A stretch of DNA of 64,000 nt from Symsagittifera roscoffensis (GCF_963678635.1 NC_087068.1:52786213-52850212); one strand, 5' to 3'. Counted from the stretch's first letter, positions 11,901-22,700 are shown. The notes: generated by a model not told the origin, from the letters alone. Numbers and translations are program-made.

Positions 11901-11989
11901 AAATCGTGTTTGATGTTCTGTTTTCCATTCAAAGTTTTTTTGCTTTCTTAGAAGGTTTTAGAATGGTCTTAAGTATGATTGCATTTTGT

Positions 11990-12420
11990 TTACATATTTA
12001 CTTAAGAAATTTAGCATTCCAAGGATTTCTTGGATTTTCTTTTTAATTGTAGGTCGCTGGAGATTTTGAATTGCATCAATGCGTGGTTTTTAATGGAGTT
12101 ATAGTTTTTCTCTAAATAATATGTCCAAGAAGTTTTACTTAGGTTAAGAAAAAATGTGATTTGTCCGAGGCTGCTTTCATGTTTTCACTTTTTAGTATTT
12201 GAATTATATTGTTCTAAAACTATAAACGTTTCATCTTTGGCTTGTGATTGCATGAAAACATCGTCTAAGTATGTGATTGCAATTTTCTTGAGTATGAGTG
12301 GTCTAAAAATTTTACTCATATCAGGTTTCAAAGGTAGATGTAATAGTGATTATTTTTCCAACGTCAAATTTGGATGCTGCATAAACTGTTGGGTATTTGG
12401 ATAATAAATCGGCTAAGTTT
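11990..12420 (-). pseudogene. Reverse transcriptase remnant of copy B, fingers and palm start deleted
   Basis: The YLDD box is at 12260-12271 and the thumb-side segment (12060-12250) is readable. Just upstream (12315-12322 on plus) the sequence jumps from the region before the fingers straight to MSKIFRPLILKK. This removes what corresponds to 2740-3179 of copy A, including the first catalytic Asp. The fragment between ~12330 and 12420 is the pre-RT linker. It cannot be active. Confidence 0.78.
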
Positions 12421-12799
12421 TCGTTCTGTGTTATTTGAGATTGTTGAAATTAAACATTGTTATAAATTTCTGTTGTTCTACCGTATAAAGTGATATTTTA
12501 AATGATGGTTTAAAATTAGGTATTTTGTGAAATAGTCTGAATTTCTTTTTTCGTTATTTATTATATTATTATTCGATAATTCTTGATCAAGATTTGATAA
12601 TTGACATGTATCTAATAGTTGTAATATATTGTTGACTCGACCTGCTACTTTTTTTGTGGGAGAAGTTGTTGCATTTGTTTCACTATATCCTAAGAGTACT
12701 AAAGGTAATGTTTTTGGTATGGTGAATTGTTGTATACATGTAAAGAAATAATATCAGAGTTTGAATGTTTCATGTATTTTACGGATGAGATTGTTAATC

Positions 12800-13480
12800 A
12801 AAAAAATTTATGAAATGGTCTAAATTCAAGGTCTGACATGAAGAGGTGATGTATATTTTGTTCTTTATCATATTGCTGAACTTGTTTGATTGAGAAATTA
12901 TATACATTTCCTGATAGTGGTTTCAGGTATTTTCGTTCCTGATTGTATATATGGTAAAATTTGGAGAAAAAAGATGGTTGTTTGTTTATTCTTTGAAAAA
13001 ATGTTAAAGCTGTGTTTTTCATTCTTTGTGTGTTTATCATTTATATGGATTTTGCTGTTTAAAATGTACAGTGTTGGAATGTATTTATTTATAAATGGTA
13101 TTCCAATGATATTGTGTTGCATGTCCGTTATGTGGAATGTTTGCTTAAACGGTTTGTTTAAGAGTTTGTTTTGTTCCATTGTTCTAGTGGGAACAAGGAA
13201 AAGTTGGATTTTTCCATAGTTTGTTAATGTTGAGCCTTGTGCTGTTGCTATTTTACTGGTTGTTTTCAAGGGTATTAATTTTGGATATAGAAATTAGATT
13301 TATTTCCAAGTGGGAATGTTAATGATATTGAATCTGCTCCTGATTCAATTAAAAAATCTATTTCAAGGTCCCGTGGTTGAAGTTCTTTTTTTTGGACTTT
13401 CTTATAGAAAAGGAATTGTCCAAATTTTTTATTTTGGTGATTCTTTTTGTTTGTTTCGATTATTTTGATTTGTACTTGAA
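12800..13480 (-). pseudogene. Retroviral-type aspartic protease region, ESGA in place of DSGA
   Basis: The protease would process Gag-Pol in the particle. Near 13310-13370 the minus strand reads LEIDFLIESGADSISL, the flap-less start of a retropepsin with Glu where the catalytic Asp of D-[ST]-G is expected (codon GAA). Downstream, 12898-13269 carries a 120-residue open frame (IQLFLVPTRTMEQNKLL, IIGIPFINKYIPTLYI) that fits the rest of the protease (IIGIPF resembles the IIG-[ML]-DF strand) and linker. This segment is absent from both duplicates of copy A. Confidence 0.6.
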
Positions 13481-14440
13481 CATGGTACTTGGTCTTTTTC
13501 AGGTTTGATTAGGGTGTTAACTTCGTTTACCTCTTGTACTATTGGTAAATTATTACTGGTAGGTCTATTGTAATAATCTTGAAGAAATTTTATTTTCGTA
13601 GATGTGTGAATGAATTGTTGTTCATTATTAACAGGTTCATGGTCATTTTCAACTTCAATCAAATTGACTGAGATGGTGTTATCTGTATCGCTTTCGCTGC
13701 CTGTTGATTCACAATTAATGCAATATAATTGTAATTTAGTACTTTCTGTACTATCGATACCAGCGGGGTCTGAATTTGTTTCTTCAGTTGTTTGTACTTG
13801 ATTAATTTGCCTTTGATTTTTTGGTGTGTTGCTTCTTTACTTGTTTTGGGAATCGGTTTAATGGTTGTTTTTTCTATGAGCGGATTAGGAATAATTCCTT
13901 TGTTGGTTGTTATAGTTTGAGTTTCTATTTTGCGAGTTATCTCATGATCTATTTTGATATTAATTGTTGTTGGGTCTTTGATAATTTGATCTGTTGTTTG
14001 AATTATTTCTTGATTTGTTGTTTTGATAACGCTGATTTCGAGTATTTGAATAGCTTCTATTTCTATTTTTGGAATACTTCCTGTTTCTATTATAAGATGA
14101 GTTTCTCAATCTATTATCTGAATAGTGTCTATTTCTGGAGTTTGATCGTGAATAGTTATTTTGATACTGATTGTTTTGACTAACTGATCTACTGTATCTA
14201 TTTTGTGAGAAATTTCGTGTCTTTCTTTTTTCTGGCGATCTACGTCTAAAAATAAAGTTAAAGGGTGATTGGTTTCTTGAATAATTTGAGCTATTTAGAA
14301 GTGGTTTTCCAGAACTTTTATTACTGTGAATATTTTTATTTGGTAAAATTTTTTTTCATGTATTGATAAAATGGTTTATTTGGTTTTTTGTACTTTTGTG
14401 GTTTGTTTTGGTTATCTTGCTGTTTTTGTCGACACTTTTC
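13430..14440 (-). pseudogene. gag basic tail and gag-pol linker, copy B
   Basis: The minus strand reads an Arg/Ser/Asn/Gln-rich stretch equivalent to 290-805 of copy A. A 77-codon linker frame lies downstream (13429-13662, acidic then Lys/Asn-rich). Stops interrupt it. It corresponds to the nucleocapsid tail and the start of pol. Confidence 0.65.
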
Positions 14441-15140
14441 AAAGATGGTTTACCTTTAAAAATTGGATTTTTCTCATTAATGTTCACAATTTCAGTAATT
14501 TTTTCGGATAAATCTACGTCTGAGTTATGTATGGTAGTTATGTGTGTAGTATTTGTTTGGAATCAATTAAAATATTGTAGTTTAAGATTCTCTGTTTCTT
14601 CGAGTTTCATTGTGATTTCAGCTTGTTCTAGTTTATCGACTAGTTTTCTAAAAACTAAATCTGGTTCTCGAAATGAGGAGGGATGTGATGCTCTCTTTTT
14701 AATTGCTATTTTTCCTAATTGAGATGTTAGAGTCACCAATAAAGTTTTTGTAGTTATTGTGTTTTGTAATCATGAGTCCGTATCGTCGGCAATGATTAAA
14801 CCATTTTTTGAAGGAAAGTTTACCTTCAAAAATTGGATTTTTCTCATAGATGTTCAAAATTTCAGTGATTTTTTTGGGTAAATCTACGTCTGAGTCTTGT
14901 ATGTTATTTATATGTGTGGTATTTGTTTGGACTCTATTAACATATTGTAATTTACGATTCTCTGTTTCTTCGAGTTTCATTGTGATTGCAGCTTGTTCTA
15001 GTTTATCAACTAGTTTTCTAAAATCTAAATATGGTTCTCGAATTGAGGAGGGATGTGATGCTCTCTTTTTAATTGCTATTTTTCTTAATTGAGGTGTTAG
15101 ATTCATCATTAAGTTTTCTGTCAATTTTGTGTTTTTTTAA
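14440..15140 (-). repeat. Tandem duplication of a gag segment in copy B (~385 bp)
   Basis: The capsid-to-knuckle segment occurs twice: ~14440-14745 and ~14812-15125. Both contain the reverse complements of RKIAIKKRASHPSSIREP and LTEKITEIL-like stretches. The zinc knuckle next to the inner copy is degenerate (NHCRRYG, with the first Cys changed to Phe and the His to Leu). The duplication has different ends from that in copy A, so the two arose separately. Confidence 0.75.
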
Positions 15141-15620
15141 TCATGAGTGTAATCATGAGTGAATATGCTTTTCGAACTAATGTTTCGATTGTAACTGGTA
15201 ATTGTTGATTGATTCCTTTGATAATCTACGAATTTCGTTATATAAAACTCTTTGATGTTGCTTGTTTCTTTCAGAATCAAACATTTTTGAAAACTCTCGT
15301 GTAAACCTTTTCCAATCTGATTTTATGTCTTTAGGTAAAACTGAAAACCGTTTTTGAGCTGCACCATCAAGCGTTTTTGGATCAACGCTAAGCGTCTATG
15401 TATCCAATTTTGATGACGTGGTGTATTTTTTGGTTCAGGTCCTATATTCAAAACTAAATTTGCTGTGACTGCATTTAAATAATCTTCTACGGAAAATTCA
15501 GGGTCTTTGCCTGTGAAAACCATTAATGGTTTTTTTGATGTTTTTGACGATCCACCCATTAGGTATAGATTCCTTGTCACTTGTAACGATTCTGCGGCAT
15601 TTGGTTTTTGTGAGAAGTTT
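14699..15620 (-). pseudogene. gag capsid region, copy B
   Basis: Two frames are readable on minus. One at 15323-15580 contains FTGKDPEFSVEDYLNAVTA and INTP/WIHRR-like segments, the start of a retrotransposon capsid. The other at 14699-15124 contains LTPQLRKIAIKKRA and FRKLVDKLEQA, the C-terminal capsid helices. Frameshifts at ~15130-15300 separate them. Capsid would assemble the particle. Confidence 0.7.
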
Positions 15621-17332
15621 GTAAGTTGACTTTTTGTTATTTCATGTTGTTGTTATTAATATGGCAACGAGATTTCATTTTTCATTTGTGTTGGTTGATA
15701 AGAATGTGTAGTTACAGGGTTTTGTATCTGTATTGATTGATAGGATTGCGTACTAGTTGGGTTTAGCATTTGCAATGGTTGATGAGTTTGTGTACTAGCT
15801 GAATTTTGTGGGTAAAAATTTATATTTTAAGATGCTTGATTTTGTCGAGGTTTTTGTACACGATATTCTTGTGTATATGGTGCAAAAATATCTGATTAAT
15901 AGTAGACATCATCATCTGATGATAAATAGTTAGATGTATAATAAGGTGTTTGTTGTTTAATTCTGTTTTGTTGGAAAGTTGGGTAATTTTCACTTTTATT
16001 TTGTGAAGTAAGTGGGTTGTCATGAAAATTTACTGAGTTTGATGATGTTTGTGGGAAATTCGATCTTTGTGAAAATAAATGATTTTGCGTGTTTATTTGG
16101 GGTGGATGAGTTGTTTTTGCTCCACTGTCATAGTTTTAGTTGCGTTCTGCAAAACTATTTCTGGTGAATGTTTTTCGTTTTTGCGATGGTTTTGTCATTG
16201 GTCTACATGTTTATTAATCCATATGTGAATATTTTGGAACAACGGAGGGTTCAGCCGTGGATTAATTGTTACCTGTAGTAATATTGAATTTTTAGGTCTT
16301 GGCGTTGTAACGTTTGGGTGTATTGGTGAAATACTTTGTTGTGTGTTTATTACTAATGTTTCGACTATTTCTTCATTTACGAAATGTGATGGTGTTTGAA
16401 TATCTTGTTGGGTAAGATTTCTAGTTCCAATTAGATTTTCTTGTTGTACAACAGTTGAGTTTAAATTATTTTTTCCTCTTCTATCAGGTAAACGTGAATT
16501 ATAGTTTGAAGGTTGCGTCTATTGCGCATGGAATTACTTTTACGTAGTCTTTGTGAATAGAGATTGTGTTAATTGCTTGACTTGAGATGTCTATTGGTAT
16601 GTTCAAAAATATTGGGTGAGACCAATCGGGGTCCCAAAGATAATCTGATTGTTCTGATAAGACAGTGTCGTCGTTCGTACTTGGGGGTCTAAAATTCTTT
16701 CTTGATGGTGAAATTAAATCAAAATTATGTGTGAAATAATCAATCATAATAAACCATGCTAAGGTTTTTTGTAAGTCATGTTTAACAATTTGTGAGACTT
16801 CATTGCTTGACAAAATTTTCACGGGTTGCAATTAAAAATTTTGAAAACGCTGCAATTTCATTTCTTACATTCGTGTGTCTTGATGTTTGAACTGGTGAAG
16901 TACTTTGGGTTTCTATTTTTTCTAGTATAGATAAGTAACTATATATTATTGAAAATACATCGTTAGTAAATAGTGAATTCGCTCTTTGAGTTGCATGTTT
17001 TTTATGTATTCTGAGAACACTTTTGAAAATTCTTCATCTACATCGTGTGTTTGAATTGTGTATTTACCATGAGATTTACTTGGTGAACTGATTTCTATGT
17101 AATATATTCCATACTGTTGTTGTATATTACATATTCCTTTTAAATAAGGATCGATAATTTGTCTTTTGATTTTTATTTCCGGAAGTTCTGTTTTGCATGG
17201 GCTATTTCCTTGTTCAAATAAATTTGCAATTAATGTTTGACAAAATTGTATTTGTCCTCTATCATCAGTTAGTGAATTGATGATAAATGGGAAGACAGAG
17301 TTTTCGTCTTGACTTTCTTTAATTTGGTCCAT
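15621..17332 (-). pseudogene. gag N-terminal region, copy B
   Basis: The first ATG of the element on the minus strand is probably at 17330-17332, opening a 128-codon frame (begins MDQIKESQDENSVFPFIIN) to 16946. A second frame at 16499-16831 (…DLQKTLAWFIMIDYF…) continues it after a break. Between 15620 and 16480 lies a Gln/Asn/His-rich low-complexity part with stops. No family domain is recognised here. The assignment rests on position, codon bias and continuity with the capsid. Confidence 0.5.
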
Positions 17333-17340
17333 TTCTGTGT

Positions 17341-19074
17341 TTGATGACTGTTAATGTGTAAGGTTCAATGTGTTTGATTGGTCGATTTCAATTGTATAAA
17401 CCTACTGGTTTGTTTTTGAATGTCTTTTTCCTTCTTCGTTTTTCTTGTATTGATGGATGAGATATGATTTCTGAGTCAGAAAAATATAATTAATCATTAA
17501 CTGGTTAATGTTTATTTTATGAGTCTTTTAGTTTGTAGAGTGCATATAAATCACTGGTTTTTGATTCGGAGACTGCGTTTCTTCGCTTCGAAAAACTTTT
17601 TCGTGTAATTTGTCTTTGCTTACGTAAAATTTTTCTTTTTTTTTCTTTTTGTTCGAATGTATCCTATTGTTTGTTTGTGTGGAGTGATTACAAGATCGTA
17701 TTTTTCGTTGTTAATTTCACAATTGTGTAGTACGATTGTTTGTTTATTACTAAATTGTTCAGTGACAAAAGGTTTACAAAGATGGATTCAAGATTGTTAT
17801 AAGTGATTTTAATATCCTAGACTGTTAGTCCTTACAACATTTTTTTGGTTAGCCTAACTTGGGTCTTGTATTCATGGTTGGAGAGAAAAGTATATATCGT
17901 TTCCGGAGAATGATTGTTACTTTCTCGGAACTAGTCCAAGTTAAGGTGTTATTTTACTTAATCTTACTTAGGGGTAATGATTTTTTTCAAGGGTTGGAGA
18001 ATAGTAAATCGATCCACAAGGTTCAGGTATAAATAGAACGCAAGTAGTTCGTTAGATACTATTTTAATTTTACTAAATTTAAATATTAATCTGGGTCAGG
18101 TAAGAGGGTGGATCAAATGAAGGATGAATAACTGAATTTTTTCGGTGTTTAGCCTATTTAGAATGGTTAGTTGATTAAAAAATTTCTATTAGTCCTGGGT
18201 CTTAGAAAGGGTTGGGTAGTGAATCGACGTTTGATGTCGCTAGACACTTAATAATTGGATGGGGAGAACAAAATTGTTCTATTTGATCCAAGTATAAGCC
18301 TTGATGATCAGGATACAAATTTAATGATATAAATATGATTAAGTTAAATGTTTAATTGAGATCCAAGGAAAGCCCTGATTATCTGTTTTAATTTTAAATA
18401 AATTTAAGTTAAATAAAAGTAAAAATTTGGATACGCCTTTAGAAATAATTTTTAATTGAATTGATAGAAAAGTTTAGTTTTGGATGATGTAAGTGGTTTT
18501 ATGATTGCTGTTATGTTTAGGTGATGAAGCTGGAGATGACGGGATGATTTATATATACTAACAATTTATGATCATACTAACTATTTTTTTATAAATTTAT
18601 ATTCAATAAATATTTCTTATCAAAACCTTTTTTGAATTTTACTGCAGTTTTGGAGGAAACTATTAGAGGTGTATTTATCAATCGTTATTGTACAACAGTA
18701 AGTTTAGCGCCTGTAATGATCATTAAAAATTTTTCTTCAAGGATTCTATTTTTGCAAATGAAAATCTAAATTCATTGCTAATAAGATTCTAAATATAAAA
18801 GTATGTGTTGGCTTTTGCCGTACGACCATGAAACCTAATAGTAACTTTCTCCGTATTCGTATGCCGTCTCTTGTCCGAGGTCTTCTTCCAATACCGGGTA
18901 GTTCTCGTATTGTTCGGATTAGTGGCTTTGATCTATTGAGTCGTAGAGACATTTCAATAAAATTATTGTCTTGTGACCTTTTGAAAATGTTTTCTTCTAA
19001 TTCTAATCTATTTTGTTAGTTCTGAGCTAATTTGTTTTTTAAGGTCTTGTTCGAGACGTTTGGTCGCACCAGAT
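17341..19074. other. No gene recognised; AT-rich region 5' of copy B
   Basis: This is where the 5' LTR of copy B should lie, but nothing here matches the tail of copy B. A TATA-like ATAAATAG at ~18030 and several TTAG-rich stretches are seen. An Arg-rich 68-codon frame at 18746-18952 on minus and its antisense have no recognisable motif. Confidence 0.5.
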
Positions 19075-19447
19075 GAGTTAGGTTCTAGGTTTAACTCAAA
19101 GAGCAATTTCAAATAAGGTACACCATCTGCTCAGCACGCTATCTTATTTTCGGCCGGATAGATTCGTGCAACTTCTTAGTCTAATACCGATCTTAATCTT
19201 ACTTTTATATCTGGTAGTCTCAATTAGTCTCAATAGATCTAGAGTATACTGGTTTATTGCGAGTAGGTCTCTTGGAGAGGCAACGAAGTTCTAAGTTAAA
19301 TTCGAATCTCTCTGGTGCTGAAATTACAAGTAGTTTCAGCACTTACAAATAAGTGGGTTGTTAGTTAGATGGATCATGATTAGTTAGTAATAAATATTTT
19401 ATAGTGATAAATATCCAATAATAAAACATAGTTTAGATCTGGTTCCA
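19075..19447 (+). repeat. LTR-like dispersed repeat E, inverted relative to 23346-23745
   Basis: About 375 bp match the reverse complement of the start of repeat S at roughly 80%. Shared landmarks are TTTCGGCCGGATAGATTCG, CTAGAGTATACTGGT, CTCTCTGGTGCTG and AAGTGGGTTGTTAGTTAG. It holds a hairpin (19315-19342) with one mismatch. Features such as an A/T-rich end with AATAAAA suggest an old solo LTR, but termini were not defined. Confidence 0.6.
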
Positions 19448-19491
19448 ATTTTTAGGCACATTTTAGAACAATTTTACCAACAAAATCAAAA

Positions 19492-19708
19492 TTGCGTTTT
19501 TTTGGCGCGCGCTCCCCCTCAAAGTAAGTATACATTGGCGCCGAAGGTACCTTTAGAAAATTTTTAGGGTGCGTCACCAAAGATGGATATCTCAAAATAG
19601 TACAAAGGGGGACCCTTTGGGTCGGCAGGGGGTCGAATTCCTGAGGGAAAAGAGCGTCCGCACCCCCCCCCCTGCCTCCCCCCGAAATCTGCCCCTGATT
19701 TAAGGCTT
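19492..19708 (+). repeat. Dispersed repeat G, copy 1 (C-rich, GGGGGACCCTTT core)
   Basis: Shared with 26933-27128 (inverted) and partly with 41748-41830. Landmarks: GGCGCGCGCTCCCCC, GGATATCTCAAAATAGT, CAAAGGGGGACCCTTT and a C-run near 19664. It is GC-rich against its surroundings. Nature unknown, probably a short non-autonomous element. Confidence 0.65.
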
Positions 19709-20082
19709 GACATGGGATAAGTTGAAATCTCATCAATTTTGAATTGTTACGTCAATGGTGAGCTCCAACACCGCATCAAGCAAAACTCTCTTATCTGTTT
19801 TAATTTGTAATTGTGTCACCTAATCTACATAGGCGCTTAAGGCTGAAAGTTTAGAAAACTTTCAATATTGGAACGAAACATTACCGAGGATAGCAAAACT
19901 GACCTTATTGATTAGTAATGGGCCAACCACCGCTGGGACTTATCGCACATTAATGAAGTTATTTCGGCGCTGCTGAAAATTGATGATTAATCCTGAGACG
20001 TTTTTTGCGTAGACTTGAGCTCTAGGTTGCAAGGAGACTCAAGCTTCCATACTTTTTAGTAAGCCTGTAGCGGCCGTTTAAT

Positions 20083-20318
20083 AAAATGCTTATCTTACAA
20101 TTTCCATATATGAAAAAATGTTTATCCTACAGTTTCCATATATGAAAAAATATTATACTCTATTTTCCATATATGAAAAAAATGTTTATCCTAAAATTTC
20201 CATATATGAAAAAACGCTTATATTAGAGTTTTTTTTACAATTTTCTGAGTCTATAAAACTGTAGGAAATTGTAGGACAAGCAATTTTTCATATTTGGAAA
20301 TTGTAGGATAAGCATTTT
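20083..20318. mobile_element. MITE-like element with 35-bp terminal inverted repeats
   Basis: The left end (20083-20117) and right end (20284-20318) are inverted copies with two mismatches over 35 bp. The interior is made of ~31-33-bp tandem units based on TTTCCATATATGAAAAAA. Length is 236 bp and there is no coding capacity. A clear target-site duplication was not seen, so it could also be a satellite-derived foldback. Confidence 0.6.
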
Positions 20319-20419
20319 TGGTCATGCCACGCTAAGCTGCAGTTGAAATACTATCTACAATTTTAAAAAAAAAGTGCTTAACCGTTCTCAAATCAAGCAA
20401 GATTTTTTTCGATGTCTTG

Positions 20420-20962
20420 ACCAAAAACAATGTGAGCGACTTTTTTCAAATGCTCGAGCAAAATAACCACTGGAAAATATGTAAGATTTGAGCGGTTTGA
20501 GCGGTTTTTTAGACATTTACGCTCAAACTCTTGCTTCAAAATGAGCGGTTTGAGCGGCTTTTGAGCGGTTTAAAAAAATTCTCAAAAAACGTTCAAGATT
20601 TGAGCGGTTTGAGCGTTTTTTTTTAGACAATTACGCTCAAAAACTTGCTTCAAAACGAGCGGTTCGAGCGGTTTTCGAACAGTTTATCTAAAAAAAAACA
20701 TTCGAAAACCGCGCAAGATTTGAACGCTTTTGAGCGGTTTATCTAAAAAACCGCTCAAAAACAGCGCAAGATTTGAACGGTTTTTGAGCGGTTTTTCTAG
20801 ATAAACCGCTCAAAAACCGCTCAAATTTTGCGCGGTTTTTGAGCGGTTTTTTTTCAGATAAACCGTTCAAAAACCGCTCAAACCGCTCATTTTGAAGCAA
20901 GATTTTGGGGGTAATTCTCTAAAAAACCGCTCAAACCACTCAAATCTTGCTTCAAGTTAGGT
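20420..20962. repeat. Direct-and-inverted array of the motif TTTGAGCGG
   Basis: About 11 GAGCGG and about 6 CCGCTC hexamers lie within ~540 bp, mostly as TTTGAGCGGTTT or its complement. Forward units dominate the left and complement units the right, with the switch near 20750-20820. CAAGATTTG and GCTTCAAAATG occur as larger blocks in both orientations. The array can fold into a long imperfect hairpin. Confidence 0.8.
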
Positions 20963-21255
20963 GAAAAGTCTCGACTCGGGGGCCTATGAACATGAAGCCA
21001 GTCCCTCTCTTTTTGCTACTCGTCATTCCTAGAGCGTTTAAGATCGAAGTTTTCTAACATTTTGTTGTAGTAAAAGGATACCAACATTTTCATTTGCTTT
21101 TTGTCTGTTTGAGTGGCAGAAACTCTTGAATGGGCCACAGCCAATGAGATAGGCTACATTTACTTATTTTTAAGTGTGTATAACGTGTTTTTGTTTATTG
21201 TTAATTGTTATCAAACAAGGCTGTTTTTTTGAATACATGCTACCTTTTCCCGTAG

Positions 21256-22110
21256 CCATCGGAGTGTGGTACGGCTCAGGCAGTAATCTTGAATTTACCA
21301 AAAATTTATTGACAAAAATGGTTTCGGATCGATATAAATTGATTTTAAATCGATCAAAATCGATTAATAATGTACATTTTACGAATTTAATGCGATTTTC
21401 TTGAAATTTTTAAATCAATTTAAGTGTCTAAAAAATCGGTTTAAATCGATTTGGATGGATTTTCAGACCCACTAAAATAAATTTTTTTTGGTAACAAGAC
21501 GAAAAAAACGCCCTTTAAAAAACTGTTGAATTTTTTTATTCTCGGTTTTTTAAATATAAACACTCAAATGTACCATATGTTATAAAATTCAATAAAATTA
21601 TCCACATGAATCAGATTTTAAGCTCGAAAATAGGCGATGTAATTATAGAAAATTATTGTAAATCCTAGGTAACAAACAAGAAAAGAGTCGGAAAAAATTA
21701 AAATTTGATCTCATTAATATTCAAGTAAATCATAGAAAATTTTGAAGATAAATCAGATTTCGGGCAAAATTGTGGATGAAACGAATCAAGAAAAGGATCA
21801 TTGTAGAAAATTATAGAATTTTATCGATACTTTGGTCATTCGCTTGCTCTTTTTTATGCTAACAAAACGCTATGGATGTAAAATTAAAAATGATAGGCAA
21901 TGAATAAATGCAATAATAATTCGAAACTGATAAATCTCGAATGAAAAAAAAATCGATCTAAATCGATTTTAATCCGTTTTTATCCCCTTAAAAACAAATT
22001 CAGACTGAAAAAAAAATTAAAATCAATTTTGATCAAATTTTTTTAGCTGGGATTTAAGATCAGTATAAATCGGTTTTAAATCAATCCAAATCAATCTACA
22101 TTTTTTTATT
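21256..22110. other. AT-rich stretch rich in ATCGAT motifs, no gene
   Basis: Many AAATCGATTT-like palindromes occur at 21320-21460 and 21940-22110. Open frames are short and unsupported. I see no conserved domain or splice-consistent exon. Confidence 0.5.
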
Positions 22111-22225
22111 TAATCTTCGTACTCTTTTCATACTAAAATCGATCTAAATTTAATCAACATACTTTTTTCATACTAAAATTGATCTAAACTTAATCAACGT
22201 ACTTTTTTCATACTAAAATCGAGTA
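22111..22225. repeat. 40-bp tandem repeat, about 2.8 units
   Basis: Units start TAATCTTCGTAC, TAATCAACATAC and TAATCAACGTAC at 40-bp spacing, each with TTTTCATACTAAAAT. It lies directly before the exon-like frame at 22271. Confidence 0.8.
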
Positions 22226-22270
22226 ATGTGCGAGTAATGTTAATTAAGTGTTAATGTATTATATTTTCAG

Positions 22271-22518
22271 GTCAAGGTCAAGCTGGATCTAACCTTACCG
22301 CCAAACGTAGTTGGCGGAGTTTGACTAAGTTAGCGCGTGACTCGGTAGCTAAAATCTCTAAGAGAACAAATACACGTTCTGAGAACTATTTGAATTTAAA
22401 ATTTAGTAAACTTGTTCTTCTACAAACCTCAGAGTTCTGTAGAGTATCACAGGTACAAAAATGCCTCGAAAAAACAATCAACAGGAGGCTAATTGCAAGG
22501 AGACTTAAGTTTACATAG
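22271..22518 (+). CDS. Candidate 3'-terminal exon, basic protein of unknown function
   Basis: A good acceptor (ATTATATTTTCAG ending at 22270) is followed by an 82-codon open frame that starts with GQGQAGSNLTAKRSWRS and ends at TAG (22516-22518). The predicted peptide is strongly basic (Arg/Lys-rich) with no recognisable domain. The first ~110 bases are more GC-rich than the surroundings. The 3' end overlaps repeat D at 22484, so the tail may be repeat-derived. A second frame is also open for 18 codons after the acceptor. It could be a transposon fragment. Upstream exons were not identified. Confidence 0.28.
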
Positions 22519-22700
22519 CATACAGTAAGGATGTAGCGAGCATATGAACATGAATTCAATTCCTCTATTTTTGCTACTTGTCATCCAAAAGCGCTCAAGA
22601 CCGAGGTTTGTCAATCCGCGGTAAACTTTGTCAAAAACGCGTTTTTGTTTTTTTGATAACTGTTATCAAACAAGTGTGTGTTTTTTTTATTTTATATGCT
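22484..22700 (+). repeat. Dispersed repeat D, copy 2 (uninterrupted)
   Basis: Colinear with the two halves of copy 1 at 20028-20075 and 20985-21255, without the inserted arrays. Similarity is moderate. No termini were found. Confidence 0.5.

Larger units (their letters stand above)
7944..17340 (-). mobile_element. Decayed Ty3/Gypsy LTR retrotransposon, copy B (right arm of palindrome)
   Basis: This is the same family as copy A in inverted orientation, about 85-90% identical by eye where aligned. It reads, from high to low coordinates: gag (17332 to ~13830), protease (~13350), RT remnant (~12400-12000), RNase H (~11900-11350), integrase (~11000-9720) and tail. It retains the protease lost from copy A but lacks ~440 bp of RT fingers and palm. 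It has a ~385-bp gag duplication and a 155-bp insertion in the tail. Many stops occur throughout, and no LTR was recognised at either end. Confidence 0.87.
20028..21255 (+). repeat. Dispersed repeat D, copy 1, interrupted by inserted repeats
   Basis: 20028-20075 and 20985-21255 together resemble 22484-22700: GCAAGGAGACT, TGTAGCG, TATGAACATGAA, TTTTTGCTACT, GTTATCAAACAAG and ATGCTACC occur in the same order. The intervening ~0.9 kb consists of the MITE-like unit and the GAGCGG array, so those were inserted or grew inside D. Confidence 0.55.
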
